From: Aphidius gifuensis
Taxonomy: Eukaryota > Arthropoda > Insecta > Hymenoptera > Braconidae
DNA length: 64,000 bases
Direction of reading: 5' to 3'
Assembly (NCBI RefSeq): GCF_014905175.1
Contig: NC_057788.1
Span: forward strand, 31,962,154 to 32,026,153
Both the position numbers and the translations under genes were made by a program. The notes under the pieces are model-generated. The model was given only the letters and a program-made list of their open reading frames with translations. It searched no databases and was not told the DNA's origin. Below, in pieces: positions 22,825-36,625 of this stretch (positions within the stretch are counted from its first letter, which is position 1; the number at the start of each line of letters is the position of its first letter).

Positions 22825-25800
22825 TTATTTTCTAAGTTTCTGTATTTGTGGTGCACTTATTTTAACTTTTCCTGGTATATTTCTGGCAATTGTTTCATCT
22901 TTAACTGCTTTTAAAAGATCTTTTTCTCTTGGTGTTATTGTTTTGTCTTTTAAAAATACAGCAATTGCTGTTTTAGCAGCTCTACCACGTTTACCAGTAC
23001 CAGGCATTAATTTAACTTTAAATTTATAATTTAATACAGTATTATAAGGTGCAATTACTGGTACTGCAAATAATAATTCATCATCCTCAAATGGTTTACC
23101 AGTTAATTGATCAAGCATATCAATATCAGGTGCTGGTCCAATATCATCATCAATTTCAGCACCACCACCACCACCTTCATTATTATCAACTTGTTTTTGT
23201 GGAATTGGTCCTTTCTTTTTAATTACTTGTTGTTTTTGTGGTAAATTTTTATTTTTTTTTCTTTTAACTTCTTTGGCAGCACCATCAGATTTTAATACTT
23301 CCATTAATAATTTTCTATCTTCTTCATCTTGATCTTTATATTTTTCTTTCATTTTCTTAAGTCTTCCTTTTTGTCCTCTTTTTAAACCACTTGTTTCTTT
23401 TTGTTGTTGTTGTTTTTTATTTTCAATTTCATTTTTTTGCATAGCTTTTACTGGTTTTTCATTTGATACACTTGATTTTTTTGCTTCAATTTTTATTGGT
23501 TTACCATCACCTAGATAAATAACAGTATCATCATCATCATCTTTATTAGTATTTTTTTTGTTATCAAGTGAATTTTTATTGTCAACAATAATTTTCATTT
23601 TTGGTCCTGATAAATCAAGTTTAATTTGTGTATCTGGAAATAATGATTTATCATCATCATCATTTTCTTCTTTAATTTCTTCCAATTTAATTTCACTTTT
23701 ATCATCATCATCTTCATCTTCACCACTATCACTTTGTATTTTAATTTCTTCATCATTATCATCATCTTCTTGTGTATTTATATTTACATTTGAAATACCA
23801 TCTTCTTCAACTGTCTTAACTCGTCTTTCATCTTTATGTTTTTCAATAAAACTATCTTCAAGTCTAAATAAAAATCCAAGACCCATTACAAGTTGACATG
23901 GTGGTAAATAATTTTTTTTACCACGTATCATAAATGATCCAGTTGTTAAATATTCACCAGTTGGTGCTGTTTTTGATACTTGATCATGATGTACCCACCA
24001 TGCACCAGCAATGACTTTAGCTTCCCATGCAACACTGTATGCAATGGCCATTGTACCAGCTTCAGCAAGACTTTTTGGTGGTATTTGTTCACTTGTTGTA
24101 TGATTTTTTATAACAAGTGAACTTGCACCAGATAAATCAGCATGTACATATACATCACCAGAACGTAAATAACGTTTAACAATAAGTTCATTTTGTTGTT
24201 GATCTCTACCACCAATAACTAAATAATTTTCAGATGTTATAAACCAGTAAAATTTTTCAAACCAATATACTTTTCTTGCTTTATTTATACTGTGTATTGT
24301 TTGTACTTCTTTTAATGTTTGTTTTGTTTTTTTTTCAGCTGATTTAAATGCTTTACCTTGTGATTCAAGTGTTTTTTGTTGTTTTTTAGCTGCACTACGT
24401 TTTTGATTATAATATTTTGTTGCATTTCCATATGCTGTTTGTTCTAAATCAATATCAACAAGCATTGATGCAATTCCTTGATGTTTATTTTTATTTTTAT
24501 TTTCATCATCATCATCATCATCATCACTGTCATCAGATATATTTGCATATGGATCATTTAAAAATAATGTTATATGATTTGTTTCTAATTTTAATTTACT
24601 AATTGATTTTGCAACTATATCACCACGACTTTGTGCATTATTTATTAATTCTTGTATATCTGGCCATGCCATTTGATTTGCAATTGCACTTTGTACAGCT
24701 AATATTGCATTATCAACAAGCAATTGATTTCTTGTTATTAATTCAGCTTTTTCTTTATCAATTTCTTGATTTTTACCAAGACTCAGTAAACGTTGTTCAT
24801 GATCTTTTTTAACATTTTCTAGTTTTTTAAATGCATCACGTTCTTGTTGTAGTGCTTTTAAATCTAATTTTTGTCCTTCCATTAATGAAAAATATTCATC
24901 AACAGCAGCATCAAAACTTGTAAATTCTTTGTGTGGATGATTTTTATATTGTTCAAGTATCATTGGATGAAAATCAATACTTGTCATGATAAATTCATCT
25001 TTTCCATTTTGACTTGGTTTTGATTCTTTTTTTTGTAATATAAAACCTTTTGATGTGGTGGTACTTGCTTCTTTTAATATTTTGTCTGCTGTTTCAAGAG
25101 CATCTATAAGTTTATCCATATCTTTATCAATGACAAAGCCTTTTCCAATTTTACAAGCTTGCTCAAAACCAGCTTTCAACAAAACATGATCAATTAATGC
25201 AGCACCAAATTCAACCATTGGATTTAATATTTTTTTTAATGTTTCACCTTGTTTTGCTTGAGCAATTCTTTCTTCAATTATTTCACGTGCTGGCATTGTT
25301 GTTGTATGAGCACGATCAACAGGATATTTTTCTCTAACAGCAAAACGTATTTTATCACCTTCAGTATGTGGACGAAGTATATTTAATGTTGTCATTTCAT
25401 AATCAGTTAATATAATATTTCCTCTATCATAAACTTCTAAAATAACATGATATGCTGCTTCACCACTTCCAAATTGTAAATCAACAATTCTATCAGTACC
25501 AATTTGTTTCATTGACTCGAGACGTTTATTTTTTAAATGTTTTCTCATCTGAAATATATATTTTTAATAATTATAGATAATATAATTTGCAATTAATAAT
25601 AAATTACCTTCATGGAAAATCCTGAAGGTGCTGTATTTTTTGGCCATTCAAATGCTGTTGTATGAATTCTGTTGCCAGATTCCAATAATAACACACATTT
25701 TTCTTCACTTCTTTGAAGACGAATTAAATATGTTCGATGATCAATATCATAAATTTGATTTACTCTCATTCCAATTAATCTTAAATATAATAAATTGATT

Positions 25801-25949
25801 AATTAATTAGTTTAGGTTAAAAAAAAAACTCATATTCATCAATATAAATTTCCTCTTAAAAATAATAAATACAAAAAATTAATTAAGGATTACCTTTGTA
25901 GCTCTGCTACAGAGCATACAAGATCGTAGGTATCAAATCTTGTCTTCAT
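22825..25949 (-). CDS. Clbn: Caliban/NEMF, NFACT-family ribosome quality control factor
   Basis: The family (yeast Rqc2, human NEMF, fly Clbn) binds stalled 60S subunits carrying peptidyl-tRNA. It recruits the Listerin ligase and supports C-terminal tail addition. Exons on the minus strand are 25949-25894, 25779-25608 and 25548-22825 (983 residues, close to the family size). The NFACT-N start reads [18 protein letters not shown], with [20 protein letters not shown] and an [19 protein letters not shown] segment. A central coiled coil (about 300-460) precedes the NFACT-R region ([59 protein letters not shown]). Long acidic and Lys-rich linkers follow, then NFACT-C ([27 protein letters not shown], [14 protein letters not shown]) and a basic end. 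The 3' end converges on ballchen. Confidence 0.95.
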
Positions 25950-26448
25950 GATTACTTTATAGCATTACTTATCACCAGCTTAATTAATTAATTAATAAAA
26001 ACGACAGATGTTTTTATCTTCTGGACCTCTTTTATTATTGGAGATGACACATACACTGTAGTTCTAGGTTAGAATGCCTAAATCTTTTTTTTTTTATATT
26101 TTTGATGACGTCAATTTATTCAATTACTCAATTTTTTTTTTTCACATTGTTTATGAACTTATCATTATATGACTGTATAGACTAGTTTTTTTTTTTAAAT
26201 AATTTAAACTTTATAATATATTGCTAAATAATTAAAGCCAATTGTTGTATCTAATAGTTGAATGATTGTTTAATTGACAAACAAAATATTAAAATCAATT
26301 CTAGTCTAGGATAGTATGCTACTGAATAAATTAATTCAAGTAAATAAACACATAAACAAATTAAATATTCAATTTTTTTTTAAATTTTTATTATTTTTTA
26401 TTTTAATCGCATGACAAAGCATGTAATAATATACAAAAAAAAACGTGA
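25950..26448. other. Spacer between the Caliban start and the RpS16 3' end
   Basis: This stretch of about 500 bp is AT-rich. It should hold the Caliban promoter and 5' UTR and the RpS16 3' UTR. A minus-strand AATAAA (complement of 26397-26402) lies 47 bases after the RpS16 stop and is a good poly(A) signal. Confidence 0.6.
26397..26402 (-). terminator. RpS16 poly(A) signal AATAAA
   Basis: The minus strand reads AATAAA 47 bases after the RpS16 stop codon at 26449. A short 3' UTR is usual for ribosomal protein mRNAs. Confidence 0.6.
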
Positions 26449-27204
<756 letters not shown>

Positions 27205-27417
27205 ATTGACGAGCTCGTAGCGAAAAGAGATCAAAAAAGAAGGTGTCTGCCAAAGGTACTAAAAAAACTCCACCATCTTTTTTAACTATAGTTTGTGTAA
27301 TTGTCAGCGCCATTTTCAGTATCAACACAAACTATATCAAAATTTAATTAATAATTAATTGTCAATGTTTACCACGTGAATCTATTTGTGTTAGGTTATA
27401 AAAAAATTAAATTAAAC
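27205..27417. promoter_or_regulatory. Bidirectional promoter of RpS16 and Dbp73D, with CACGTG E-box
   Basis: Only 213 bp separate the two outward-facing start codons. A perfect CACGTG, the Myc/Max-type E-box, lies at 27373-27378, 40 bases before the helicase ATG. The RpS16 side carries pyrimidine tracts suitable for a TOP start. An ATG at 27313 opens a minus-strand frame that overlaps the RpS16 start in another frame. Confidence 0.65.
27233..27243 (-). promoter_or_regulatory. Candidate 5' TOP tract of RpS16
   Basis: The minus strand reads CCTTCTTTTTT about 30-40 bases before the ATG at 27204, followed by a second pyrimidine tract CTCTTTTCG at 27228-27220. Ribosomal protein mRNAs typically start at a C followed by pyrimidines, so one of these is the likely cap site. 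The sequence is seen; the start site is inferred. Confidence 0.5.
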
Positions 27418-29658
27418 ATGGAATTATTTATTGTTAACAGGTAAATAAACAAATACTTGAATTGTAAATATTTATTTAATCAAAAAGCTCTTATTTTTAA
27501 TAACAATAATAATTTTTATTTCTAGATGTGATGGTGATGATAATGTTGAGGATGATAAAAAAACAAAAGATCAATCACAAGATCATTTATCAGAATTATT
27601 TAAAAAAATTGAAGAAAGAAAAAAACTCAAAGAAAAAACATCAAAAAAATTTAAAACTAATGAAACATCAATTGTTGATAAAAATTTGAAAAACTTATCA
27701 TTAAAAAATAATACAATTAATGATGATAATGATGATACAAAAAAAATAAAACTTGAAAATGATGCTAGCGATATTAAATTAACATTAGAAAATAATGACG
27801 ATGATAAAAAAATAAAAAATGATGATTTTATGGTACTTGGTGTTGCACAAAATAAAAAAAGACAAATAGTTAAAAGAGTATTACCAAAATGGCTAGCAAA
27901 TCCAGAAATAATATCAGCCAATTTGAGTACTGGTTTGTCATTGGATAATTTTGATGATAAATTAGATATTAAATTAATAAATACATTAAAATTAAATGGA
28001 GTTGAAAAATTATTTCCTGTACAAGAAAGTCTAATAAATTGGATGAATAAATGTAAAAATGATCGTAAAATGGGATATTGGCCAAGAGACACATGTGTAT
28101 CAGCTCCAACTGGAAGTGGTAATTATCAATAAAAACAATTATCATTATTATTATTCTTGCTAATTTTAAAACAAAAAAAAATTGATTAATTAATTTATAT
28201 TTTAATTTAAGGAAAAACATTGGCATATGTTTTACCAATAATTGATCAATTACAACAGAGGTTTGTTCGTGAAGTGAGATGCTTGGTGGTGCTACCAGTT
28301 AAAGAATTGGCATTACAAGTATTTAAAGTTATGCAAACATATGCAGGACCAACTGATTTGAGAGTTGGTTTGGTATCTGGAACAGTATCATTTGAAACTG
28401 AACAAATGAATCTTGTTAAAAAAAGTATGTTTATTCAATTAAATTAATCAATATTTTTGTTAATAATAATTGTTTTATTTTTATATAGCTCAAAATGGAG
28501 AATACATAAGTAAAGTTGACATTGTTATTGCAACACCTGGAAGACTTGTTGATCATATTGAAAAAACAAAAGGTTTTTCATTATTAAATTTGGAATTTTT
28601 AATAATTGATGAAGCTGATAGAACAACTGAATGGCTTAAATATATTCCAGAACCACATAGATCACCACCATTGTTGAATATTAAAAATATAAAATCATGG
28701 TAAGTTAATTTACATTTACATTGTTTAACATATTGATTTAATTAACATAAATTTTTCGATATTTTAAAATGCAGTAAAATACCACCAGCTCAAAAATTAT
28801 TATTCAGTGCAACACTATCACAAGATCCAGAAAAATTAAGTCGTCTTGGTCTTTTTCAACCAATTCTATTTACATCAGTTGTTATAACTGATCGTGATGA
28901 GGATGTTGATTTAGATAAAGAAGTTGGTGATTTTATTGGTCGTTATACAAGTCCACAAGAATTAACTGAGCGTGCTGTTGAATGTCAACCAGAATATAAA
29001 CCAGTTGCACTTGTTAAATTAATAACATCTGAGGATAAAATTGAAAAAACTCTTGTATTTACAAATTCAGGTGAATCTGCTCATAGACTAGCAATACTTG
29101 TTGGTTTATTATTATCTCAAAAAAATATTATTGTTGATGAATTATCAGCCCAATTATCACCAAAACAACGTACTGAAGTTTTAGATAAATTTAAAAATGG
29201 TCAAATTCAAGTGTAAGTATCATGAAAAAAATAAATATTAAATAGATTAAAATTGTGAATTGATTAATGTTTATGTAAATTTAATCAACAGGTTGATAAG
29301 TTCCGATGCTTTGGCTAGAGGAGTGGATATTGCTGGTGTTAAATTAGTTGTCTCGTATGATCTTCCAAAGCACATAAAGGGATATATTCATCGTGTTGGT
29401 AGAACAGGACGTGCTGGATTACCTGGTACAGCAATTTCAATACTTACATCCAATCAAGTCAGTGCTTATACACGAATGCTTACATCTGCCCACAAAGCAT
29501 TCTCTGCTGTTGAACAAATTCAATCATTAGATACATATGCTGAATCTATTGATTATCAATTGCATGTTGAGAAACTCAAAGATATTATTGAAAACCAAGC
29601 AATCAAAGTGGCTGATAAAATTAAATCTGCCAAGCGAAAACATACTGCTAAAAATTAA
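27418..29658 (+). CDS. Dbp73D: DEAD-box RNA helicase Dbp73D (DDX51/Dbp6 group)
   Basis: This nucleolar ATP-dependent RNA helicase belongs to the group needed for 60S subunit maturation. Exons are 27418-27440, 27526-28118, 28212-28424, 28489-28699, 28775-29212 and 29292-29658 (614 residues). The start MELFIVNR agrees with my memory of the fly protein. A Lys/Asp/Asn-rich N-terminus of about 120 residues precedes the core. Helicase motifs in order are APTGSGKT (I), LPVKELALQ (Ia), [11 protein letters not shown] (Ib), IIDEADR (II), LFSATLS (III), [10 protein letters not shown] (IV), [11 protein letters not shown] (V) and [10 protein letters not shown] (VI). All catalytic motifs are intact. The Q-motif region reads [10 protein letters not shown]. 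The short C-terminal tail ends in [17 protein letters not shown] at 29687-29692 probably ends the transcript. Confidence 0.95.
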
Positions 29659-29686
29659 AATATCATTTCTTTTTTTTTCTCTTGAT

Positions 29687-29692
29687 AATAAA
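29687..29692 (+). terminator. Dbp73D poly(A) signal AATAAA
   Basis: AATAAA lies about 29 bases after the stop codon, within an otherwise noncoding AT-rich stretch. Confidence 0.55.
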
Positions 29693-31925
29693 ATCAATAA
29701 TTATATATGATTTTTTTTTTTTTATGTAAATAAATTTTGATTATACAATGAACTTGTTTTTTTTTTTTTTTCAACATCATTTTTTGGGATTTAAAATAAT
29801 TAAATTGATATAACATCGATAATAACATTTTATTGTCTTGATTACTAATAGTTACTGTATCGTTGTACATGATTTTTTTAAAATTTTTTACATCATCCTG
29901 GTTTTATATTTTAAATATAATTTTAATCACTAACAAAGGCAGATTATTTACAAATTTATTTATAAAAGATAAACGGTATTATTAATATTATTATTATTTA
30001 TCAGTAACAATGGATACATAACTATAATTATTAATTTATTGCATATCTTTGATTTCACAATTTCTTATATTGCTAAAACACTTTTATTTATTTTTTTTTT
30101 TAAATGAAAAAAAAAAAAAAAAATATTATTTATCGTCGCACAGATATGTATTCAAATACCAATTTATTTATTAATTTTTTTTTCCTTTCGCTTTATTAAT
30201 TTGTAGAATTATTAAAAAAAAAAAAAAAAGTTTACTGTCGACAATTTTTCGTTGCTTTGCGAAGTTTATTTCTGCTTCTCAAATTATATACCTATATATA
30301 CCTATATATTTTATTTTTTGATTTGTTTTTTAAAATTTGTTTTTACACGTTATAAAATCTACATTCTGTATGGTCGCATTGAGCTAAAATTCAGCATCAA
30401 TGGTCTTTCTCAGTTATCCTTTATCTCAAACTTTATTTTGTTTTTTTTTTTTATTTACATTTTATTGTTATTAATTTTTTTTAGCAATATATACAGACAT
30501 CAAACGTGGTCCTGTGCAATTCATATGTGTCGTTTTTATATATTAATAATTAATCAACAAAAAAGTCTGACTTTAAAGCAAAAAACATTTCGTATCATAA
30601 TTATCTTTTGAATTCACTTTTTTTTTTGTTTTTTACAAATTTTACATATACAATTAAAACTTTTCCACAATTTTTTAACATGAGTATCTTTTCACGACAT
30701 GCACCATTGAATTTTTCAATTTTTCACATGCAATTAATTTTTTTATCAACTTTAATTATATATTTTTAATTGAAAAAAAAAAAAAATATATACATCTCAC
30801 AGATGAACGCACATATTTTTGCTAAAAAATGTTCTACAATTTTTACAATTTACTTTTTTTTTGTAAAATAAAATAAACAAAAATTTCTGCACCTTATTAG
30901 TATTATTACTTATTAATATAAATAAAATGATATATAAATATTTATCAAAGCCATTTTATTAGCTCGATGTGTAGTCATTCAAACTTGATTCAACATTATT
31001 ATTATTATTATTATTTTAATATTATTTATTGTCGTAACTCCTGTGCCACACCATATATTATATTTTTATGGTCTAAATGGAATAACTAATTTTTTTCTTT
31101 TTTAATTAAATTTAAAATTAACATATAATGACATGATGCTGCCAGTTGATTGTTATTATATTTATTTTTATGTTTGATTTTAAGTTTTTTATTAAAATTT
31201 TTATTTTTTTAATTTTTAATGTTGAGTACTTAACAAAACAGCCTCATTTAAACTAGACGTACTATTAATCCCCATATCCATATATTTCTATTATAAATAA
31301 TTAATAAAAGGAAGACATTTAAAAATTTAAGACATATTTTTTAATTTATCATATTTTTTTAATTTATAAAAATTCTTTGTTTTATTTTTTTTTTTGTTGT
31401 ATATTTCTGCTCGAAATATAAAAGCATTAATTCATTAAAATCATTATTTGGGTTAATAATGATATTACAAATTAGCCAATCAAATTATTGACCTTAAAAT
31501 AACTTTTTAAAATTATTCAAAAATTTTCATTCAAATTTAATCAGTGAAAAAAAATCATTTAACAATATTAATAATTATTTAAAAAAAATTAAATATACAA
31601 TATGGGCCCCGTACATATTATTATTAATATAAGCCCGCATTGAATTTTCCTAATTACACGCCAATTTAATAATAATGATACTTGAAAATTTAATTTTCAA
31701 TGTTCATTATTGTTTTGATGATACCACTCGACATATTATTATTATCTCATTGTCATAAATGAATATAAAATAAAATTATTTAAAAATATGTTTAATGTGT
31801 TTGTGTGTATCAATATATATATACTTGACGATAAAATTTATCTGAATAACAATAAATTAAACATAAATTCATACATTTATAATTTATCATGTTTTTTTTT
31901 GTTTTTTAAATATAGCTATATATTT
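29693..31925. other. Noncoding stretch between Dbp73D and the DIP gene
   Basis: This 2.2 kb stretch has no credible coding frame. It is very T-rich on the plus strand, as expected of a long 3' UTR of the minus-strand DIP gene. I cannot place the poly(A) site. Confidence 0.5.
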
Positions 31926-34900
31926 TTATAACGCATGAAATGTTGTTAATAAAATGATAAAAAATATTGTTGCTAATGAAGTACATAATCTTTGACAATT
32001 TGATGCTAATACAACCCATGGTGGTGACATTGATGGTGATATTAATGGTCTTTCTGTTTTATGTCCTGTTTTTGTACTACCACCACCATTTATTATCTGA
32101 GTTGTTCCAAAATAATCATTACCATTTAAATAATTGTTATTGTTATTATTATTATTATTATCGTCATTATTATTATTGTTGTTATTATTATTATCATATG
32201 GTCGACGATTTAATTTTTTTTTATTATGTTGAATTTTTTTACGTACTTTTGTATCTTGATTTTTTTGTATTGATCCTGGTGTTGTTTCCTCAACTAATTC
32301 TAATTCTATTGAAAAGAAAAAACATTGTAAAAAAAACTAAATTTTAGCTTTTTTTTTTTTTGTTTCTTACCTTGTAAACGTACAACAGCTTCAGCTTTAC
32401 CAAGTGCATTAACTGATGCACATACATATCCACCAAAATCTTTTTTTTTTTCTAAATTAATAACAGTTAAATTCATTTGCCATGAATAATCATTTTGTTG
32501 AAATTCTGTCATAATGTATTTTGGACCAGGCAATAATTTGTCACCTGTTGATATTTATTGTTTTTAAATTGATTTATATGTATAAAAAAATAGAGTGTTT
32601 AAATAATTTAATTTCATACCATTTTCTTTGTACCACGTATTCATTGCTCGTGGTGATGCTTCAACTGAGCATTGAATTGTGACGTTTCTATTAATTGGAG
32701 CACCCACGAGTTGATTCGTAACTTTAATTACCGGTGGAACTAATTTTTCAAAGTAAATAAAAATTTAATTTTATTCATTGATTTATTTTTTTTTTCTATT
32801 TGAAATACTTACAATGCACTTGTACGGAATATCTTTTACTTATTGTTGGAGGTACACCATTACTGGCAATACAAAGATATGTACCCATTTCTTGTCGTAG
32901 TACACCAGTTAAATTCAGAGTTTCACCATCGTAATTTTTAACGACTGTAAAATAAAATGAAAAATATAGGTATATACTTACACAATAAAATAAACTGTTA
33001 AATATTTTCAATTATATATATAATTTAATGATTTATCGAAATAATTTAAAATTTTTCAAGAAATTAAACTTAAAATCATTTATACGCATATAATATAGGT
33101 ACCTATAGTTAATGATTTTATAAAGAAAATTAGAGTTTCAAAAACTTTTGCAACAAGGTTGTCTTGACAACGCCAATTTTCGAATAAAGTTTGTCCAGGT
33201 GGTGTAAATGGTTCACTAAATTGCACGTGCAATACTTATTCTTAAATTGAAATAAAAACATATATAGAAAAATAATAATGTAAAATTTAATTTTATTTAC
33301 CAAGTTTTTCTCTAGATTCATCACGCAAAGTAATATTTCCACCGTCTTCTCTACGCCACGTAACTGTTGGCTGTGGTATTCCAGTTGAAACACAACGCAA
33401 TTTAATATTACCTCGTTCTTGAGTAACTAGACCGTCTGATGACTCTTCGTCCATTATGTCCGGTGGTATTTGTACAACCATGTGGCCCATCTTGAAATTT
33501 TAAAATTATTTTTCATTACAATTAACTTTCGTATACACGAAAATATTTTATTTTATTTTTTCATTATACATATAAAAGTAACAGAGCACTGTAATTGCAC
33601 TGTCAGGACAAGTTAATTTATTACTTGTCGAAAAAAAAAAGAAATTTTAAATAAAAAAAAAAGCAGTAGCAAATTCGTTGCTGTACCTAAAGTATCTAAA
33701 GTACTCAAAGTAACTAAAGTAAATTTTGTTTTTGTTTTAAAGTTAATTATTTGAAAAAAAAAAAAAAAAAAAAGGGAAATAGTGGAAAAACTCACTTGAC
33801 TTCTCATTGGATCTGTATTGACCTGACACATATAAGTACCAGAATCATTTTTTTGTACATTTGCAACATGAAGTTTCCATGTGTTATGACCATTGTGAGT
33901 TACTGATAATCTTGGATTGTGCGTTACCATGTGTGTATGAATTGCAAGAATTGCACGTGAATCAGATTTTATCCATGCAACCTTTAAATATTATATATAA
34001 ACATTTATTTTAAAAGAGCTTTATTTTGATGATTTAATTGAATTTTTTTTTTTTTTTTTTTTTACCTTGTACGCTTGCAAATGATTAACAACACATGTAA
34101 AAAAAACATCACGACCCTGTGTCACTGTATGATTCTCCAGTGGTGCCAAAAATTCAGGCATCACATCAATAACACTTTGACCTGTAAAATTATAAAATAA
34201 ATTATATATTTTTTTAAACAATATAATAAAAATAAAAATAAAATAAACTTTATTGAAGTAAAAAAATAAAAAAAATAAATAATACAAAGAATTTGTAATA
34301 AAAAATTTATAATAATATATATAAGTGAGATTGAATTGAAGCATGAAATAAAGTCAGACCATATGCTTGTGAATTCCATCAAATTCTTGTATGCACTAGT
34401 ATCCAAAGATTGAAGCACGAATGAAAAAGTTAAGTGTATGAGAGTGAAAGAGAGAAAATGAGATTGCAAGAGGGGAGCCGATAAATGGAAAAATTCTTGA
34501 CTCTGAATCGTAATCCAGCCGGGAAATGTCGTTTTCATGGGGAGCTTTTATAGCTTGGCCAGAGGCACGCAAGGAATTCTAATTTGGCAGGGCCTCATCC
34601 ACTTTCCGCGGCTCTTATCGCTTTTTTTATTTTTTATCTTTTTTTTATACATTTTATTTTTTACTTAACTTTTTGCACACCCTTCAAAGTGCCAACGAAT
34701 ATATATATATATATTTACGACATGAAAATATATCAAAGTAGAGGTCAAGGTACATAATATTTCCTCAATAATTTAAACTCACTTTTCAATTGTATCATAT
34801 GACATTTTTATTCTATTATAAAGAAAAAAAAAAGAAACATTTTATTTTGTCCTAAAATAAATTTAAAGTTTGAAATTTATTTATTCAAATATTCATTAAT

Positions 34901-36598
34901 TAATAGAGCTTTCAAAAAAAAAAAAAAAATTAAATTAAATTATTTATATATTTATTAAGAAGCAAACTTTAAGTACATTTATTTATTTTTTTTTATATTA
35001 AAATAAGAAAAATTGATTTATTTGTAAAAAAAAAAAAAAAAAATTAATTTTATCTTTATATTTTCTGCTGAGGAAAAGGAACTAAATAAATATGCAAATT
35101 TATCAAAGACGATATAAAATTGTGTGAGTTTATCAAACTATAAATTATCAACTGGTGCAACACAAGGACAAAAGAAGAGAATGGAGAATTGTTGAAAAAA
35201 AATAAATAAAAAAAAATCAAGTCGTCAGCATAATCTTTTTCTTCTTACTTATTCTCGGTTATATTGACTTTTATTTTATTTATTTATTTATTTTTTATCA
35301 AGATGATACCGAGAATATATATATTGAGTCTAGTCAATATCTTGTCTCTGTTTATATTTGCATCTTTGAATTTTACTTTTCTTCAAGGATTCATTCTCGA
35401 CCATATACAATAAGCCTTTTTCTTTTTTTCATCACTCTTCTTCATCCACCAACAAATACTGAATTTATTCTCTACTTCTAGTAGTCTCTCAACATTCGAC
35501 TCTGAGTTTGTCTGTTTCTTTGATCGTTTTATACTTTTATTCAATACTACACTACTTTTTGCATGTGAAAACTAGACTTGGATATCGTATTCTATCCAAC
35601 AGTAACTGCAAAAAGAATCAAGTAAAGAAAAAAAAACAAACAAATGTCAAAAAACTAGAAAAAAAAAATGAAAATAAACTTGTTCCAACTTTTGTTGAAG
35701 AAATCCTTCACGTGACGCGGTTTTTCAACTAAAAAAAAAATAAAAAATAAAATAAAAAGGAAAAAAAAAGAAAATCTTTTTGATACACATAGTTTATAAT
35801 GCTTCTATTTTATCTAATTTTTTTTTATTTTTACACCAAACTACTAGGTGTGTATACATTGTGCATGTGAATATCTCAAAAATGTACTCAAGTAGAAAAA
35901 GAAATAAAAAAAAAACGAGCAAGTAGATGTGTCACGTATGTAGCTTGAAAAATATGATAAAAATATTTATAAATAAATAAGTTGCGCGTCTTGTATGATT
36001 TCATTGAAGATAAAAGTGTATAGTAATTTTTTTTGCTTCAATGAAGAATAAGACAATAAGCAAGTTGTAGTATATTGTCACACGTATGTTGTGATATTTT
36101 TCAGTGAAAAAAAAAGAAAATATTTATTTGAGATATAAACGGGGGTCGTAGTGGATTACTTCAGAATGGATATACAAAGGTAATACATCGTATCGGACTC
36201 TGGGGGTTTGTTGAATCCACTTAAATCCAGCATGATTTAGTTAGACGCCCGCCAACCAAATATATACTTGTTTTGTTTCTGCAGCACCATTCAAATCCTT
36301 GTACATTCAAGGAATTACGTATTTAACAAAGATAAATATATTGAATGAAATTTTAAATAAAAAGTAGATCCCCACACAATTGCCGAATGATTGCTCATGT
36401 CAAAAAGCAATTTAAATATACACGATTTGTTCTTGATGCTTATTTAACAATTTAATAGTTTTATATCTATGTTATTCATCTTGATATAATTAAGTATATT
36501 TATATTTTCAACTTACATGATCCAAGATTAATTAAGACAGCAAGCAATGCTGTCAATTTTATGCCTTCCATTAATTTTTTAAAATGACTCTTAATCAT
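31926..36598 (-). CDS. Dpr-interacting protein (DIP)/lachesin-like Ig-domain cell-surface protein
   Basis: DIP proteins are neuronal surface molecules that bind Dpr partners and direct synaptic matching. Exons on the minus strand are 36598-36517, 34181-34066, 33981-33796, 33490-33301, 32944-32813, 32739-32620, 32544-32371 and 32305-31926 (459 residues, all phases join). A signal peptide (about 1-28) is followed by three Ig domains. Ig1 has VFFTCVVNHLQAYKVAWIKSDSRAILAIH and DSGTYMCQVNTDPM, the signature of this group. Ig2 has IKLRCVSTGIPQPTVTWRRED and GTYLCIASNG. Ig3 has NVTIQCSVEASP and GGYVCASVNALG. The stem after Ig3 contains an Asn run. A hydrophobic end (LATIFFIILLTTFHAL) without a cytoplasmic tail suggests a GPI anchor. 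I cannot say which DIP paralogue this is. A splice acceptor just upstream of the ATG (exon from 36625) implies further 5' UTR exons in the desert to the right. Confidence 0.92.
32132..32194 (-). repeat. Asn-codon expansion in the DIP stem
   Basis: On the minus strand AAT/AAC triplets, broken by one Asp pair, encode about 18 Asn between the third Ig domain and the GPI-type end. The run keeps frame, so it is tolerated as a flexible stalk. Confidence 0.85.
33686..33722. repeat. Short tandem repeat of CTAAAGTA-like units in a DIP intron
   Basis: Four diverged copies of CTAAAGTA (one reads CTCAAAGTA) follow one another with 8-10 base period inside the intron between 33490 and 33796. Confidence 0.75.
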
Positions 36599-36625
36599 TT
36601 TAGGTATATAAATACTCTAGGATAT
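36599..36625 (-). other. 5' UTR part of the first DIP coding exon
   Basis: The minus strand reads TCTATAATTACAG followed by the exon from 36625, 27 bases before the ATG. A real acceptor here means the start codon lies in a second or later exon. Confidence 0.55.

Noticed and set aside
27583..28092. 169-codon minus-strand open frame
   Set aside because: It is antisense to the Lys/Asp/Asn-rich second exon of Dbp73D.
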